Origin: Candidatus Omnitrophota bacterium
Lineage (GTDB): Bacteria > Ratteibacteria > UBA8468 > B48-G9 > DTJG01
Assembly (NCBI GenBank): GCA_023818725.1
Contig: JAMWBX010000001.1
Location: 1 to 22,487 of the forward strand
Length of the DNA stretch: 22,487 nt
Direction of reading: 5' to 3'
Shown here: positions 15,134 to 22,487 of the stretch, one piece after another
Layout: each line of letters starts with the position of its first letter
Numbering within the stretch: the stretch's first letter is position 1
The notes under the pieces: generated by a model
What the model was told of the DNA's origin: nothing
The model's input: only the letters and a program-made list of their open reading frames with translations
The model's database searches: none
Translations under genes and position numbers: made by a program

Positions 15134-16765
15134 CTAATCCTGTTCATAGGTAGAATAGTAATAGGGCGTATAGGCGACAAATTCTCCGGCGCATGTGTCC
15201 ACGCATTTATATTCAGATTCAATTCCATATGCTTTTCTCAGTTTCCTCACACTTTGTTCTGTATTACCTGTTAGTTTACCTATATGAGAATCAGAAAAAC
15301 CAAATTCTTTTGCCTTTTTCATTGTTTCACAATCAATCGCCCTGCCATTAAATTTCTCAATCTCTTTTTCAAATTCAACGATTTCTTGTATATTTGAAAG
15401 AAACCATCTATCTATTTTGCACAGTTGATAAACCTCTTCAACGCTTTTTCCTTCTTTAAAAGCTTTTTTTATCAAGAAAACCCTTTTGGGATTTGGCGTT
15501 TTCAATCCTTCCTCAACCTGTAAGTCAGTTTTTATATCTTCCAGACCAAGGTATCCCTCCTCCATGCTTCTGAGGGCTTTCTGGAATGCTTCTTTGAATG
15601 TCCTTCCTATCGCCATAACTTCTCCGACTGATTTCATCGCTGTACCAACAATAGCGGGTGTCTCCTGAAATTTTTCAAAATTGAATTTTGGAATTTTTAC
15701 AACACAGTAGTCAATCGCTGGTTCAAAACAGGCAGGGGTCTTTTTTGTAATATCGTTTGGAATTTCGTCAAGGGTGTATCCTATCGCAAGCTTTGTGGCA
15801 ATTTTTGCGATTGGAAAACCAGTTGCTTTTGAGGCAAGGGCGGAACTTCTCGAAACACGCGGATTCATTTCAATAACAACCATTTCTCCGTTTTCAGGAT
15901 TTATCGCAAACTGAATATTTGAACCTCCTGTTTCCACTCCTATCTCCCTTATAATCTTTATCGCGGCGTCCCTCATATCCTGATATTCTCTATCAGTGAG
16001 CGTCTGAACAGGAGCCACTGTGATACTATCTCCTGTGTGAATTCCCATAGGATCAAAGTTTTCAATGGAACATATAACCACAACATTATCCTTAATATCT
16101 CTCATCAGTTCAAGTTCAAACTCTTTCCAACCATAAACTGATTGTTCGATAAGTATCTCTCCTATGAAACTTGTCTTAAGTCCATTTTCAGAAAGTTCCT
16201 CAAATTCTTCTAAATTGTAAGCAATTGAGCTGCCTGTCCCGCCAAGAGTGTAAGCAGGTCTTATTATCACTGGAAACCCAATCATCTTTGCTATTTCCAG
16301 CGCTTCAACGGGATTTCGAGCAACGCCGCTTTGGGGAACTTTCAGCCCAATTTTTTGCACGGACTCTTTGAACAATTGTCTGTCTTCTGCTTTTTTTATT
16401 GCCTCGTAATTTGCGCCTATGAGTTTCACACCAAATTTTTCAATTACACCATTTTCGCACAGTTTTGTAGCGAGATTCAGCGCGGTCTGACCGCCAAGGG
16501 TCGGAAGAAGCGCGTCAGGTCTCTCTTTTTCAATAATCTTTGCTACTATTTCTGGTAAGAGAGGTTCAAGATAAACTCTATCAGCCATTTCAGGGTCTGT
16601 CATAATGGTCGCCGGATTGCTGTTTACAAGAACAACCTGATATCCCTCTTCCTTTAGTGCCTTACAAGCCTGGGAACCAGAATAATCAAACTCGCATGCT
16701 TGCCCTATCACAATGGGACCCGAGCCTATCAACAGGATTTTTTTAATATCTGTTCTTTTTCCCAT
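15134..16765 (-). CDS. carB: Carbamoyl-phosphate synthase large subunit, N-terminal half
   Basis: A 543-aa protein equal to the first half of CarB: the carboxyphosphate ATP-grasp synthetase plus the oligomerisation domain. [19 protein letters not shown] (9-27) is the first pre-ATP-grasp motif. [20 protein letters not shown] is the ATP-grasp metal site. The C-terminal ~140 residues are the helical oligomerisation domain and end in [11 protein letters not shown], which matches the YFYSTYE of E. coli CarB just before its interdomain linker. The start is the ATG at 16765; a TTG two codons upstream is unlikely. It overlaps carA by 23 nt. With the next gene it adds up to ~1065 residues, the normal length of one-chain CarB. 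Confidence 0.93.
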   Translation of the reverse strand: MGKRTDIKKILLIGSGPIVIGQACEFDYSGSQACKALKEEGYQVVLVNSNPATIMTDPEMADRVYLEPLLPEIVAKIIEKERPDALLPTLGGQTALNLATKLCENGVIEKFGVKLIGANYEAIKKAEDRQLFKESVQKIGLKVPQSGVARNPVEALEIAKMIGFPVIIRPAYTLGGTGSSIAYNLEEFEELSENGLKTSFIGEILIEQSVYGWKEFELELMRDIKDNVVVICSIENFDPMGIHTGDSITVAPVQTLTDREYQDMRDAAIKIIREIGVETGGSNIQFAINPENGEMVVIEMNPRVSRSSALASKATGFPIAKIATKLAIGYTLDEIPNDITKKTPACFEPAIDYCVVKIPKFNFEKFQETPAIVGTAMKSVGEVMAIGRTFKEAFQKALRSMEEGYLGLEDIKTDLQVEEGLKTPNPKRVFLIKKAFKEGKSVEEVYQLCKIDRWFLSNIQEIVEFEKEIEKFNGRAIDCETMKKAKEFGFSDSHIGKLTGNTEQSVRKLRKAYGIESEYKCVDTCAGEFVAYTPYYYSTYEQD

Positions 16766-17834
16766 TTTCAATCATGGCAAAAAATTTTTCGAAAAGGTAT
16801 CTTGCGTCCCTTGGTCCAGGAGCGTCCTCAGGATGGAACTGCACGCTGAAAACAGATAATTTTTTGTGCTCAAAACCTTCAAGCGTCTGATCATTTAGAT
16901 TGATGTGAGTTACTTCAATATGAGGGTCTTTTATCGAGCTTGCGTCAACGCAAAAGCCGTGATTTTGCACTGTGATATAAATCTTTCCGCTTATCAGATC
17001 TTTAACTGGATGATTTGCTCCGTGATGGCCGAACTTCAGCTTGTATGTTTTTCCGCCAAAAACCTGGCCGAGTATCTGATGACCAAGACAGATACCAAAA
17101 ACAGGAAATTTTTCAACCAGGTTAGAAACTGTTTCTATCACATAACGAAGCGGTTCAGGATCTCCGGGGCCATTCGAAATCAAAATTGCGTCCGGCTTTT
17201 CTTTTTCAATTTCCTGATAGGGCGCAGTGGCAGGATAAACAACAACTCTAATTCCTCTGACCGCGAGAAGTCTGAGTATGTTATATTTTACTCCGCAATC
17301 AATAACAACAACCTTGTATTTGCCATCAACGTTCCAGACATATGGAGCGCTTTTCACAACATCTCTAACAAGATCTCTTCCAACAAGAGATGGGGAGTTT
17401 TTAACCTTTTCAAGCATTTCTCTTTTATCCTGCTGCCCGGAAAATATTCCTGCTCTTTGAGCTCCCCTGTCTCTCAATAATTCAGTGACTTTCCTTGTAT
17501 CCACACCTTCAATACCTGTGATATTGTTTTCTCTTAAAAGATCGTCAATAGATTTCTCGGCCCTCCAGTTTGAATAGGTTTTACTTTTTTCTTTCACAAC
17601 AAAACCCGCAAGGTGAATTTTGTATGATTCAATGTCTGAACTGTTTATTCCATAATTGCCAATCAAAGGATATGTCATTGTTACAATCTGGCCTTTGTAG
17701 GAAGGATCATAAATAATTTCCTGATACCCTGTCATGCTGGTGTTGAAGATGAGTTCGCCAAAAGATTCGGTTTGAGCGCCAAAAACTTCTCCGGTATATA
17801 TTGAACCATCCTCAACAACAAGATAGCCCTTCAT
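16743..17834 (-). CDS. carA: Carbamoyl-phosphate synthase small (glutaminase) subunit
   Basis: A 363-aa glutamine amidotransferase subunit that feeds ammonia to CarB for arginine and pyrimidine synthesis. The N-terminal CPSase_sm domain opens with [14 protein letters not shown] and has [17 protein letters not shown] (30-46). The class I GATase domain has SNGPGDP (220-226), the nucleophile Cys249 in GICLGHQ (247-253), VQNHGF (289-294), and His334/Glu336 in VQFHPED. Length is normal. The ATG at 17834 lacks a Shine-Dalgarno; it lies 39 nt after ileS. Order ileS-carA-carB on one strand suggests shared transcription. No PyrR leader, ARG box or attenuator is visible in that short gap. Confidence 0.95.
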   Translation of the reverse strand: MKGYLVVEDGSIYTGEVFGAQTESFGELIFNTSMTGYQEIIYDPSYKGQIVTMTYPLIGNYGINSSDIESYKIHLAGFVVKEKSKTYSNWRAEKSIDDLLRENNITGIEGVDTRKVTELLRDRGAQRAGIFSGQQDKREMLEKVKNSPSLVGRDLVRDVVKSAPYVWNVDGKYKVVVIDCGVKYNILRLLAVRGIRVVVYPATAPYQEIEKEKPDAILISNGPGDPEPLRYVIETVSNLVEKFPVFGICLGHQILGQVFGGKTYKLKFGHHGANHPVKDLISGKIYITVQNHGFCVDASSIKDPHIEVTHINLNDQTLEGFEHKKLSVFSVQFHPEDAPGPRDARYLFEKFFAMIENGKKNRY

Positions 17835-17873
17835 TTTTTACAAATCTTTTTTGGCTGAGAAAATAAGCAGTAA

Positions 17874-20600
17874 TCAACCCTTTATCACATTGAAGCATTT
17901 TTCACACAATTCTGGATGCTGGCTGAAATGTCCAACTGTTTGATGGTGTATCCAGCACCTGGCGCATTTTTTAAGAGCGGTTTTTTTCGCAATGATTTCC
18001 AGATTCTCTCCTTCCGCGATTGAGCATTCAGCAACCATCAGGAGATTTGTAAGATCAGGAAAACTTTCAATAAACGCCTTATTTTCGCCATCTGTTCTAA
18101 TTTCAATCGCTGCTTCAAGACTGCTGCCGATGTTTCCTGCAGACCTTTGCTGTTCAATCTGCTTCAAAACAAGTTTCCTGAAATCAAAAAATCTTGCCCA
18201 TCTTTCAAGTAATCTGCTGTCAGGTTTTCTTAATTCAGGCCAGGTCTCAAGAAAAACACTTTCTTTTTTTCTACCTGGCATAAAAGAGTAAGCTTCCTCG
18301 CATGTGAAAGAAAGCACTGGCGCAAGCATAATAACAATTGACTTAAGTATTTGATAAATTGTGTATTGAGCAGCCCGACGGCTTGAAGAATTTTTTCCGT
18401 GCGTGTATAATCTATCTTTCAGGTAGTCAAGATAAAAAGAAGACATATCAATATTGCAGAAGTTGAAAATTTCACTTATACCTTTGTGAAAGAGACATTT
18501 TTCATAGTAGTTTGAAACATCGCATATAAGTTGATATGTTCTTTCAAGAGCCCATCTGTCAACCTCAAGCAGTTGGACTTTTTCAGGCTCGTAATCGTAA
18601 AGATTGCCAAGCATAAACCTCATTGTATTTCTGATTGTTCTGTAAACAATAACAAGATGGTCGATTATTTTCTGTGAAATTCTCATATCCTGCTGGTAGT
18701 TTTCACTTACTGCCCACAACCTCAATATGTCAGCGCCATATTTTTTTATAACCTGATCCGGCGTTATAACATTGCCGAGCGATTTTGACATTTTTCTTCC
18801 TTCAGCATCCACAACAAAACCATGAGTAACAACTGTTGAAAAGGGCGCTTTCTTCTCAATAGCGCAGGAAGTGATAAGAGATGTCTGAAACCATCCGCGA
18901 TGCTGGTCGCTGCCTTCAAGATACATATCAGCAGGCCATTTCAAATGTTTGTGGTTTTTTAGCACAGCAAGATGGCTTACACCTGAATCAAACCACACAT
19001 CAAGAATATCCTTTTCTTTTCTAAAAGGACCCCTGCTGCTACAATAAGGACAAGCAAAATCCTCAGGTAATAGTTCTTTTTCTTCCTTCTCAAACCAGAT
19101 GTTTGAACCATACTTTCCAACAAGTTCTGCAACTACTGCAATCGTTTGTTCATTGCATACAGGTTTGCCGCATTTTTCGCAGTAGAACACAGGAAGAGCC
19201 ACTCCCCACAATCTTTGTCTAGAAAGGCACCAGTCAGGCCTTAAAGCAACCATGCTTGAGATTCTTGACTGGCCTTCTTCAGGTATCCATTGTGTTTTTT
19301 CTATCTCGCTCTGAAGGAGATGACGCAGATTGTTATGGTCTATCTTCAAAAACCACTGTTTTGTCGCCCTGAAAATTATCGGCTTTTTACATCTCCAGCA
19401 ATGCGGATATGAGTGCTGATAAGGTTCGCTGTGAAGAATAATGCCTTTTTTGCTCAAATTTTCAACAATCAATGGGTCAGCGTCAAAAACAAGTATCCCC
19501 TTCCATTCAGGGACTTCTTCTGTAAATCTTCCCCTTTCATCGACAGGAGATATAACATCAAGATTATATCTGAGCCCTGTTTGATAATCTTCCTCACCAT
19601 GACCGGTTGCTGTGTGAACGCAGCCTGTGCCTTCTGCGTCAGAAACATAATCAGCCAGCACAACAATAGATTCTCTTTCAATAAAAGGATGAAGACAGAT
19701 TGTTTTCTCAAGTTGATAACCCTTAAAAGAAGCCACTTTTTCGCATTGCCATTTTAGTTTTTCACAGATTACACCAGAAAGCTTTTCTGCGACGATGAAA
19801 TAACCTGATTGGGTTTTTATCAGCGAATAATTCAGTTCCGGGTGAACCGCGATAGCCACATTTGCCGGCAGTGTCCAGGGAGTTGTTGTCCATATTAGAA
19901 ATGATGTGCCCTCTGGCAGATTAAAATCAACTGAAAACCTTTTTACAGGAAATTTCACATAAACAGAAGGGCTTGTTTCATCCCAGTACTCAACCTCTGC
20001 TTCTGCAAGTGCTGTCTGACAGTGCCAGCACCAGTATATCGGCTTGTACCTCTGGATTATATAACCATTGATGAAAAGTTTTCCAAAACTTTCCACGATT
20101 GTCTTTTCATAGATCGGGTTAAGGGTGAGATATGGATTTTCCCAGTCCCCAAATACTCCAAGTCGTTTGAATTCATCTCTCTGTATTCCCATAAATTTTA
20201 TTGCATAATCATGGGCTTTTTTTCTAAAAACGATTATGTCCACAGCATTTTTATCCTTTATCTGCATCTGCTGGAAAACCTGATGCTCAATCGGCATTCC
20301 GTGGCAATCCCATCCAGGGACATAAGGAGAAAAGAATCCCTGCAAAGATTTGATTTTTACAACTGTGTCCTTCAAAATTTTGTTAAGCGCTGTTCCCAGG
20401 TGTATATGTCCATTGGCGTAGGGCGGCCCATCATGAAGTATAAATGATTTCCCGCCAGAATTCTTTTCAAGAATCTTTTTATAAATGTCCAGTGATTGCC
20501 ATTTTTCCAAAATTTGAGGTTCTCTTCTGGCAAGATCAGCCTTCATCGGGAAATCAGTTTTTGGAAGAAGCACTGTTTCTGAATAGTTTTTATCAGCCAT
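17874..20600 (-). CDS. ileS: Isoleucyl-tRNA synthetase
   Basis: A 908-aa class Ia synthetase that charges tRNA-Ile. PPYANGHIHLG (59-69) holds the HIGH-type motif and KMSKS lies at 603-607. GWDCHGMPIEH is the family's catalytic-domain signature. The editing (CP1) domain includes LIWTTTPWTLPAN. A Cys-rich ribbon (YCEKCGKPVC ... CPYC) lies before KMSKS, and the C-terminal zinc finger has Cys879, Cys882, Cys899 and Cys902. This layout is the usual bacterial type, close to the normal ~930 length. The ATG at 20600 directly abuts the stop of the flavodoxin gene (TAAATG), with AAAGGCGG just upstream, so coupled translation is likely. No T-box leader is present. Confidence 0.97.
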   Translation of the reverse strand: MADKNYSETVLLPKTDFPMKADLARREPQILEKWQSLDIYKKILEKNSGGKSFILHDGPPYANGHIHLGTALNKILKDTVVKIKSLQGFFSPYVPGWDCHGMPIEHQVFQQMQIKDKNAVDIIVFRKKAHDYAIKFMGIQRDEFKRLGVFGDWENPYLTLNPIYEKTIVESFGKLFINGYIIQRYKPIYWCWHCQTALAEAEVEYWDETSPSVYVKFPVKRFSVDFNLPEGTSFLIWTTTPWTLPANVAIAVHPELNYSLIKTQSGYFIVAEKLSGVICEKLKWQCEKVASFKGYQLEKTICLHPFIERESIVVLADYVSDAEGTGCVHTATGHGEEDYQTGLRYNLDVISPVDERGRFTEEVPEWKGILVFDADPLIVENLSKKGIILHSEPYQHSYPHCWRCKKPIIFRATKQWFLKIDHNNLRHLLQSEIEKTQWIPEEGQSRISSMVALRPDWCLSRQRLWGVALPVFYCEKCGKPVCNEQTIAVVAELVGKYGSNIWFEKEEKELLPEDFACPYCSSRGPFRKEKDILDVWFDSGVSHLAVLKNHKHLKWPADMYLEGSDQHRGWFQTSLITSCAIEKKAPFSTVVTHGFVVDAEGRKMSKSLGNVITPDQVIKKYGADILRLWAVSENYQQDMRISQKIIDHLVIVYRTIRNTMRFMLGNLYDYEPEKVQLLEVDRWALERTYQLICDVSNYYEKCLFHKGISEIFNFCNIDMSSFYLDYLKDRLYTHGKNSSSRRAAQYTIYQILKSIVIMLAPVLSFTCEEAYSFMPGRKKESVFLETWPELRKPDSRLLERWARFFDFRKLVLKQIEQQRSAGNIGSSLEAAIEIRTDGENKAFIESFPDLTNLLMVAECSIAEGENLEIIAKKTALKKCARCWIHHQTVGHFSQHPELCEKCFNVIKG

Positions 20601-21083
20601 TTATTTTCCGCCTTTCAGTTTCTTTATAAGTATCGCTACTCTTTTCCCTGCATCTCTGCATTCTTTCAATGTTTTCTCATCGGGGCTGTCTATTGCGACA
20701 GGCCCGTAATGACCGCCTTCTGTTGTACCCTGGACAATCATTCCGTGTATCAGCATCATCTGGATCATCGAAAGAATTGTTGTCTCATTTCCGCCGGCAA
20801 TGTTTGCTGATGAAGTAAATGCGGCTCCGACCTTGCCAATCATCTTTCCATAAAACCTAACTGAATCGTCAAAAAGTTTCTTTATCTCCCACGCTGGAGC
20901 ACCAAAATATGTTGGAGAACCCGCGATAATCCCATCATACTCTATCAATTCTTTTGCGTCTGTTTCTTCAACCTTTTTAACTACGGCTTCAACATCTTCA
21001 GCAACAACGCCTTTTGCAATCTCCCGAGCCATTTTTTCAGTGTTTCCGGTCCTCGAATAGTAGACAATCAACACTCTTGCCAT
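20601..21083 (-). CDS. Flavodoxin-fold protein (WrbA/NQO-like)
   Basis: A 160-aa flavodoxin-fold protein. VLIVYYSRTGNTEKMAREIAKG opens with the SxTGNT-type phosphate-binding loop (10-15). GIIAGSPTYFGAPAWEIKKLFD (51-72) is the second FMN loop typical of WrbA and related quinone reductases. GKVGAAFTSSANIAGGNETT gives the third. GGHYGPVAIDSPDE is close to the WrbA C-terminal signature. It is shorter than WrbA (~198 aa), so an electron carrier or small NAD(P)H:quinone reductase are both possible. AGGAGGT at 21095-21089 supports the start. It is the first gene of the ileS-carAB run and is fused end to start with ileS. Confidence 0.85.
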   Translation of the reverse strand: MARVLIVYYSRTGNTEKMAREIAKGVVAEDVEAVVKKVEETDAKELIEYDGIIAGSPTYFGAPAWEIKKLFDDSVRFYGKMIGKVGAAFTSSANIAGGNETTILSMIQMMLIHGMIVQGTTEGGHYGPVAIDSPDEKTLKECRDAGKRVAILIKKLKGGK

Positions 21084-21123
21084 AATTTACCTCCTGAAAA
21101 AAAGTTGAATTTTTTTGGTATAT

Positions 21124-21152
21124 ATTATACAACCAAAAATGTCATCAGATGA
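21124..21152 (-). promoter_or_regulatory. Probable promoter with dyad for the flavodoxin-ileS-car run
   Basis: On the minus strand a perfect TATAAT is at 21129-21124, ~40 nt before the flavodoxin ATG. The -35 position is poor; an 11-bp dyad, TCATCTGATGA, lies there (21152-21142) and could be an operator. The A7/T7 stretch at 21118-21099 lies in the leader. The gap 21084-21155 holds no gene. Confidence 0.35.
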
Positions 21153-21155
21153 AAC

Positions 21156-22487
21156 CTATTCTGAAAGAAGGACTATTTCATAGTCGTTTATCTGTGGCAA
21201 CATAAAAGAAAGTCGGTCTTTTTTTCTCTTTGTTTTGAACGACTTTCCTGAAGAAAGGGATCTGGCTTTATTAAAAAAAGTCCTTACTGACATTTCTATG
21301 TTATAAAGTGGAATTATCCTGTCCATAGGCCGTTTCATATCAGCAGTGACATTCACAAGATGAACAAGCAACCCTTTTTCATTTTTCCTCATTTCAATCG
21401 CAAGGCTTCCAGGCGCATTTGTTTCAATTTGAAGCCCGCCAGGCACAAACTTTTTAATGACAGAGTGGATAAGTTCCTTATGCCAGTCAATATGAAACAT
21501 GTTGAAACTTTCAAAAACTGGAGAAGCAAAATAGATAACTTTTCCTCTGCCCTTTTTGGAAATTACAATTGCCGGATATTCACTTACTCCTTTCGGTTGA
21601 GAGTATGCATAGTTCAAAGGATTTAAGTACTTCGCAATTATCTGCGCTTCTTTTTTTGCCTTTATTAAAAGGCCATTCACCGGTCTTGGAATAAGGATAT
21701 CTTTTTCAATCCCAGCAATATTTTGAGTTAGAACGATGTAATTTTCTATTCTTGAAGGTCTTAAAACTCCACATATCTGTTCAATCCCGAGAAAATCAAG
21801 CCAGCTATTACGATCCACAATCTCGCCATATTCATTGTAGAATCCTGACTCAAAGTCGCAAAGAAGCGTTTGGCCTTTTCTTACATAATCCATTATTAAC
21901 GCAATCTGATTGTCTGAAAGGCATGCTGAATTAGGAAGAATAAGAAGTTTCAACTTTTTAAGTGTCTCCTGATTGAGATACTCGTCCCATAATACCCTGA
22001 CAGGAATATGGGCAAAATTACATAAATCAAGGCATCCATGATTTTCATTGTTCAGTATTTTCTCGCTCACCTCTCTTTGTTTCTTTATGTCTTCTATCAA
22101 CTTGCTGCCGGTATCCATAATCAATCCCTGCTCTTTCCCAGAACCTGCCCCATAACATAACCCCTTATGCGAGGAAATATAGTAATACAGTGTTTTATTT
22201 GATATTAAAACTCCTGTTTCAGCTGCTGAAACACTGCCTTCGATAAATTTTTCATTTTTTTCAATCAATGCTGCTGTCTTCAAGCCGCCTATCGCATACT
22301 TTTTTGTTTTTTCAATGGCTGGATAAAAAATCGCAAACCAGGTATTTGAACCTCCTGCTGTTGCCTGCGCAATGGCAGTTGAAAATTCAGATTCAACAAG
22401 CCCAACATAGTGCCAGGGTGAAAGTGTATGATGGGTAAAAACCACAGAAGGATTTTTCCCTGCAGAAAGAAACCGGGAAAGATTTAA
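21156..22487 (-). CDS. GH42-like glycoside hydrolase, C-terminal part (5' end outside window)
   Basis: The frame is open to the window edge, giving 443 residues of a longer protein; the GTG at 22445 is internal. I see no catalytic barrel residues I can assign. The first ~60 residues (HHTLSPWHYVGLVESEF, then GGSNTWFAIF) look like the end of a GH42/GHL6-type barrel. From ~85 on there is a class I glutamine-amidotransferase-like fold, the 'beta-galactosidase trimerisation' domain: ETGVLISNKTLYYY, then VRVLWDEYLNQETLKKLKLLIL, LPNSACLSDNQIALIMDYVRKG, and GRGKVIYFASP later. The last ~90 residues form a beta-rich C-terminal domain (LVHLVNVT). Substrate unknown. It stops 72 nt before the flavodoxin ATG and is a separate unit. 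Confidence 0.7.
   Translation of the reverse strand, partial: LNLSRFLSAGKNPSVVFTHHTLSPWHYVGLVESEFSTAIAQATAGGSNTWFAIFYPAIEKTKKYAIGGLKTAALIEKNEKFIEGSVSAAETGVLISNKTLYYYISSHKGLCYGAGSGKEQGLIMDTGSKLIEDIKKQREVSEKILNNENHGCLDLCNFAHIPVRVLWDEYLNQETLKKLKLLILPNSACLSDNQIALIMDYVRKGQTLLCDFESGFYNEYGEIVDRNSWLDFLGIEQICGVLRPSRIENYIVLTQNIAGIEKDILIPRPVNGLLIKAKKEAQIIAKYLNPLNYAYSQPKGVSEYPAIVISKKGRGKVIYFASPVFESFNMFHIDWHKELIHSVIKKFVPGGLQIETNAPGSLAIEMRKNEKGLLVHLVNVTADMKRPMDRIIPLYNIEMSVRTFFNKARSLSSGKSFKTKRKKDRLSFMLPQINDYEIVLLSE

Noticed and set aside
14727..15137. Plus-strand 136-aa frame antisense to the carB C-half gene
   Set aside because: Shadow of a highly conserved gene; no start signals and no recognisable domain.
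15128..15145. Programmed -1 frameshift joining the two carB halves
   Set aside because: No X-XXY-YYZ slippery heptamer at the overlap; a simple base deletion or reinitiation explains it better.
16905..17480. Plus-strand 191-aa frame antisense to carA
   Set aside because: Long by chance; carA is certain on the other strand and the translated product is low in sense.
21084..21155. T-box riboswitch ahead of the flavodoxin-ileS run
   Set aside because: The leader is only ~35 nt and lacks T-box elements.
1..22487. CRISPR array, insertion sequence, prophage or defence genes
   Set aside because: No regularly spaced repeats, transposase, integrase or known defence domains were seen on either strand.

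Overview
The window is a gene-dense, AT-rich (roughly 40% G+C by eye) bacterial chromosome segment. It has no insertion sequence, phage gene, CRISPR array or rRNA. The host looks Gram-negative: there is a SlyB-type outer-membrane lipoprotein and a type II secretion-like pseudopilin with a C-terminal H-X9-DG motif. That pilin class is typical of Planctomycetes, Lentisphaerae, Verrucomicrobia and related uncultured lineages. A sulfatase, a GH20-type hexosaminidase, a GH42-like hydrolase and a Gfo/Idh/MocA oxidoreductase fit a sulfated or amino-sugar polysaccharide degrader. A PurF with four apparent 4Fe-4S cysteines would suit low oxygen. The exact phylum is inference.

Layout. 1-512: 3' end of a sulfatase gene (+). 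590-4238 (+): a consensus sigma70-type promoter, then pseudopilin, metal-binding protein, ABC ATPase, ABC permease and methyltransferase, packed with an 11-nt gap or overlaps. 4269-5428 (+): Gfo/Idh/MocA oxidoreductase behind an extended -10 promoter. 5586-6284 (+): UlaG-like metallo-hydrolase with two well-placed ribosome binding sites. 6316-6850 (-): slyB with its promoter. 6929-7285 (-): a small basic protein gene followed 12 nt later by tRNA-Ser(GGA).

7303-11853 (-) is a five-gene run in the order glnA, NYN/YacP-like nuclease, translin-family protein, pgeF (yfiH) and GH20 hexosaminidase. It diverges from purF (12125-13534, +). 13560-21083 (-) runs flavodoxin, ileS, carA, carB N-half, carB C-half. 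21156-22487 (-) is the 3' part of a GH42-like hydrolase gene that runs off the window.

glnA, purF and carAB together handle glutamine synthesis and its use for purines, arginine and pyrimidines. The points most worth a second look are: carB split by what looks like a one-base deletion in the interdomain linker; a translin homologue (mostly archaeal/eukaryotic) overlapping a NYN-type nuclease gene; a divergent metal ABC transporter overlapped by a methyltransferase gene; two in-frame starts, each with a strong Shine-Dalgarno, on the metallo-hydrolase; and an unrecognised basic protein co-oriented with a tRNA. I see no clearly new multi-gene defence or mobile system.
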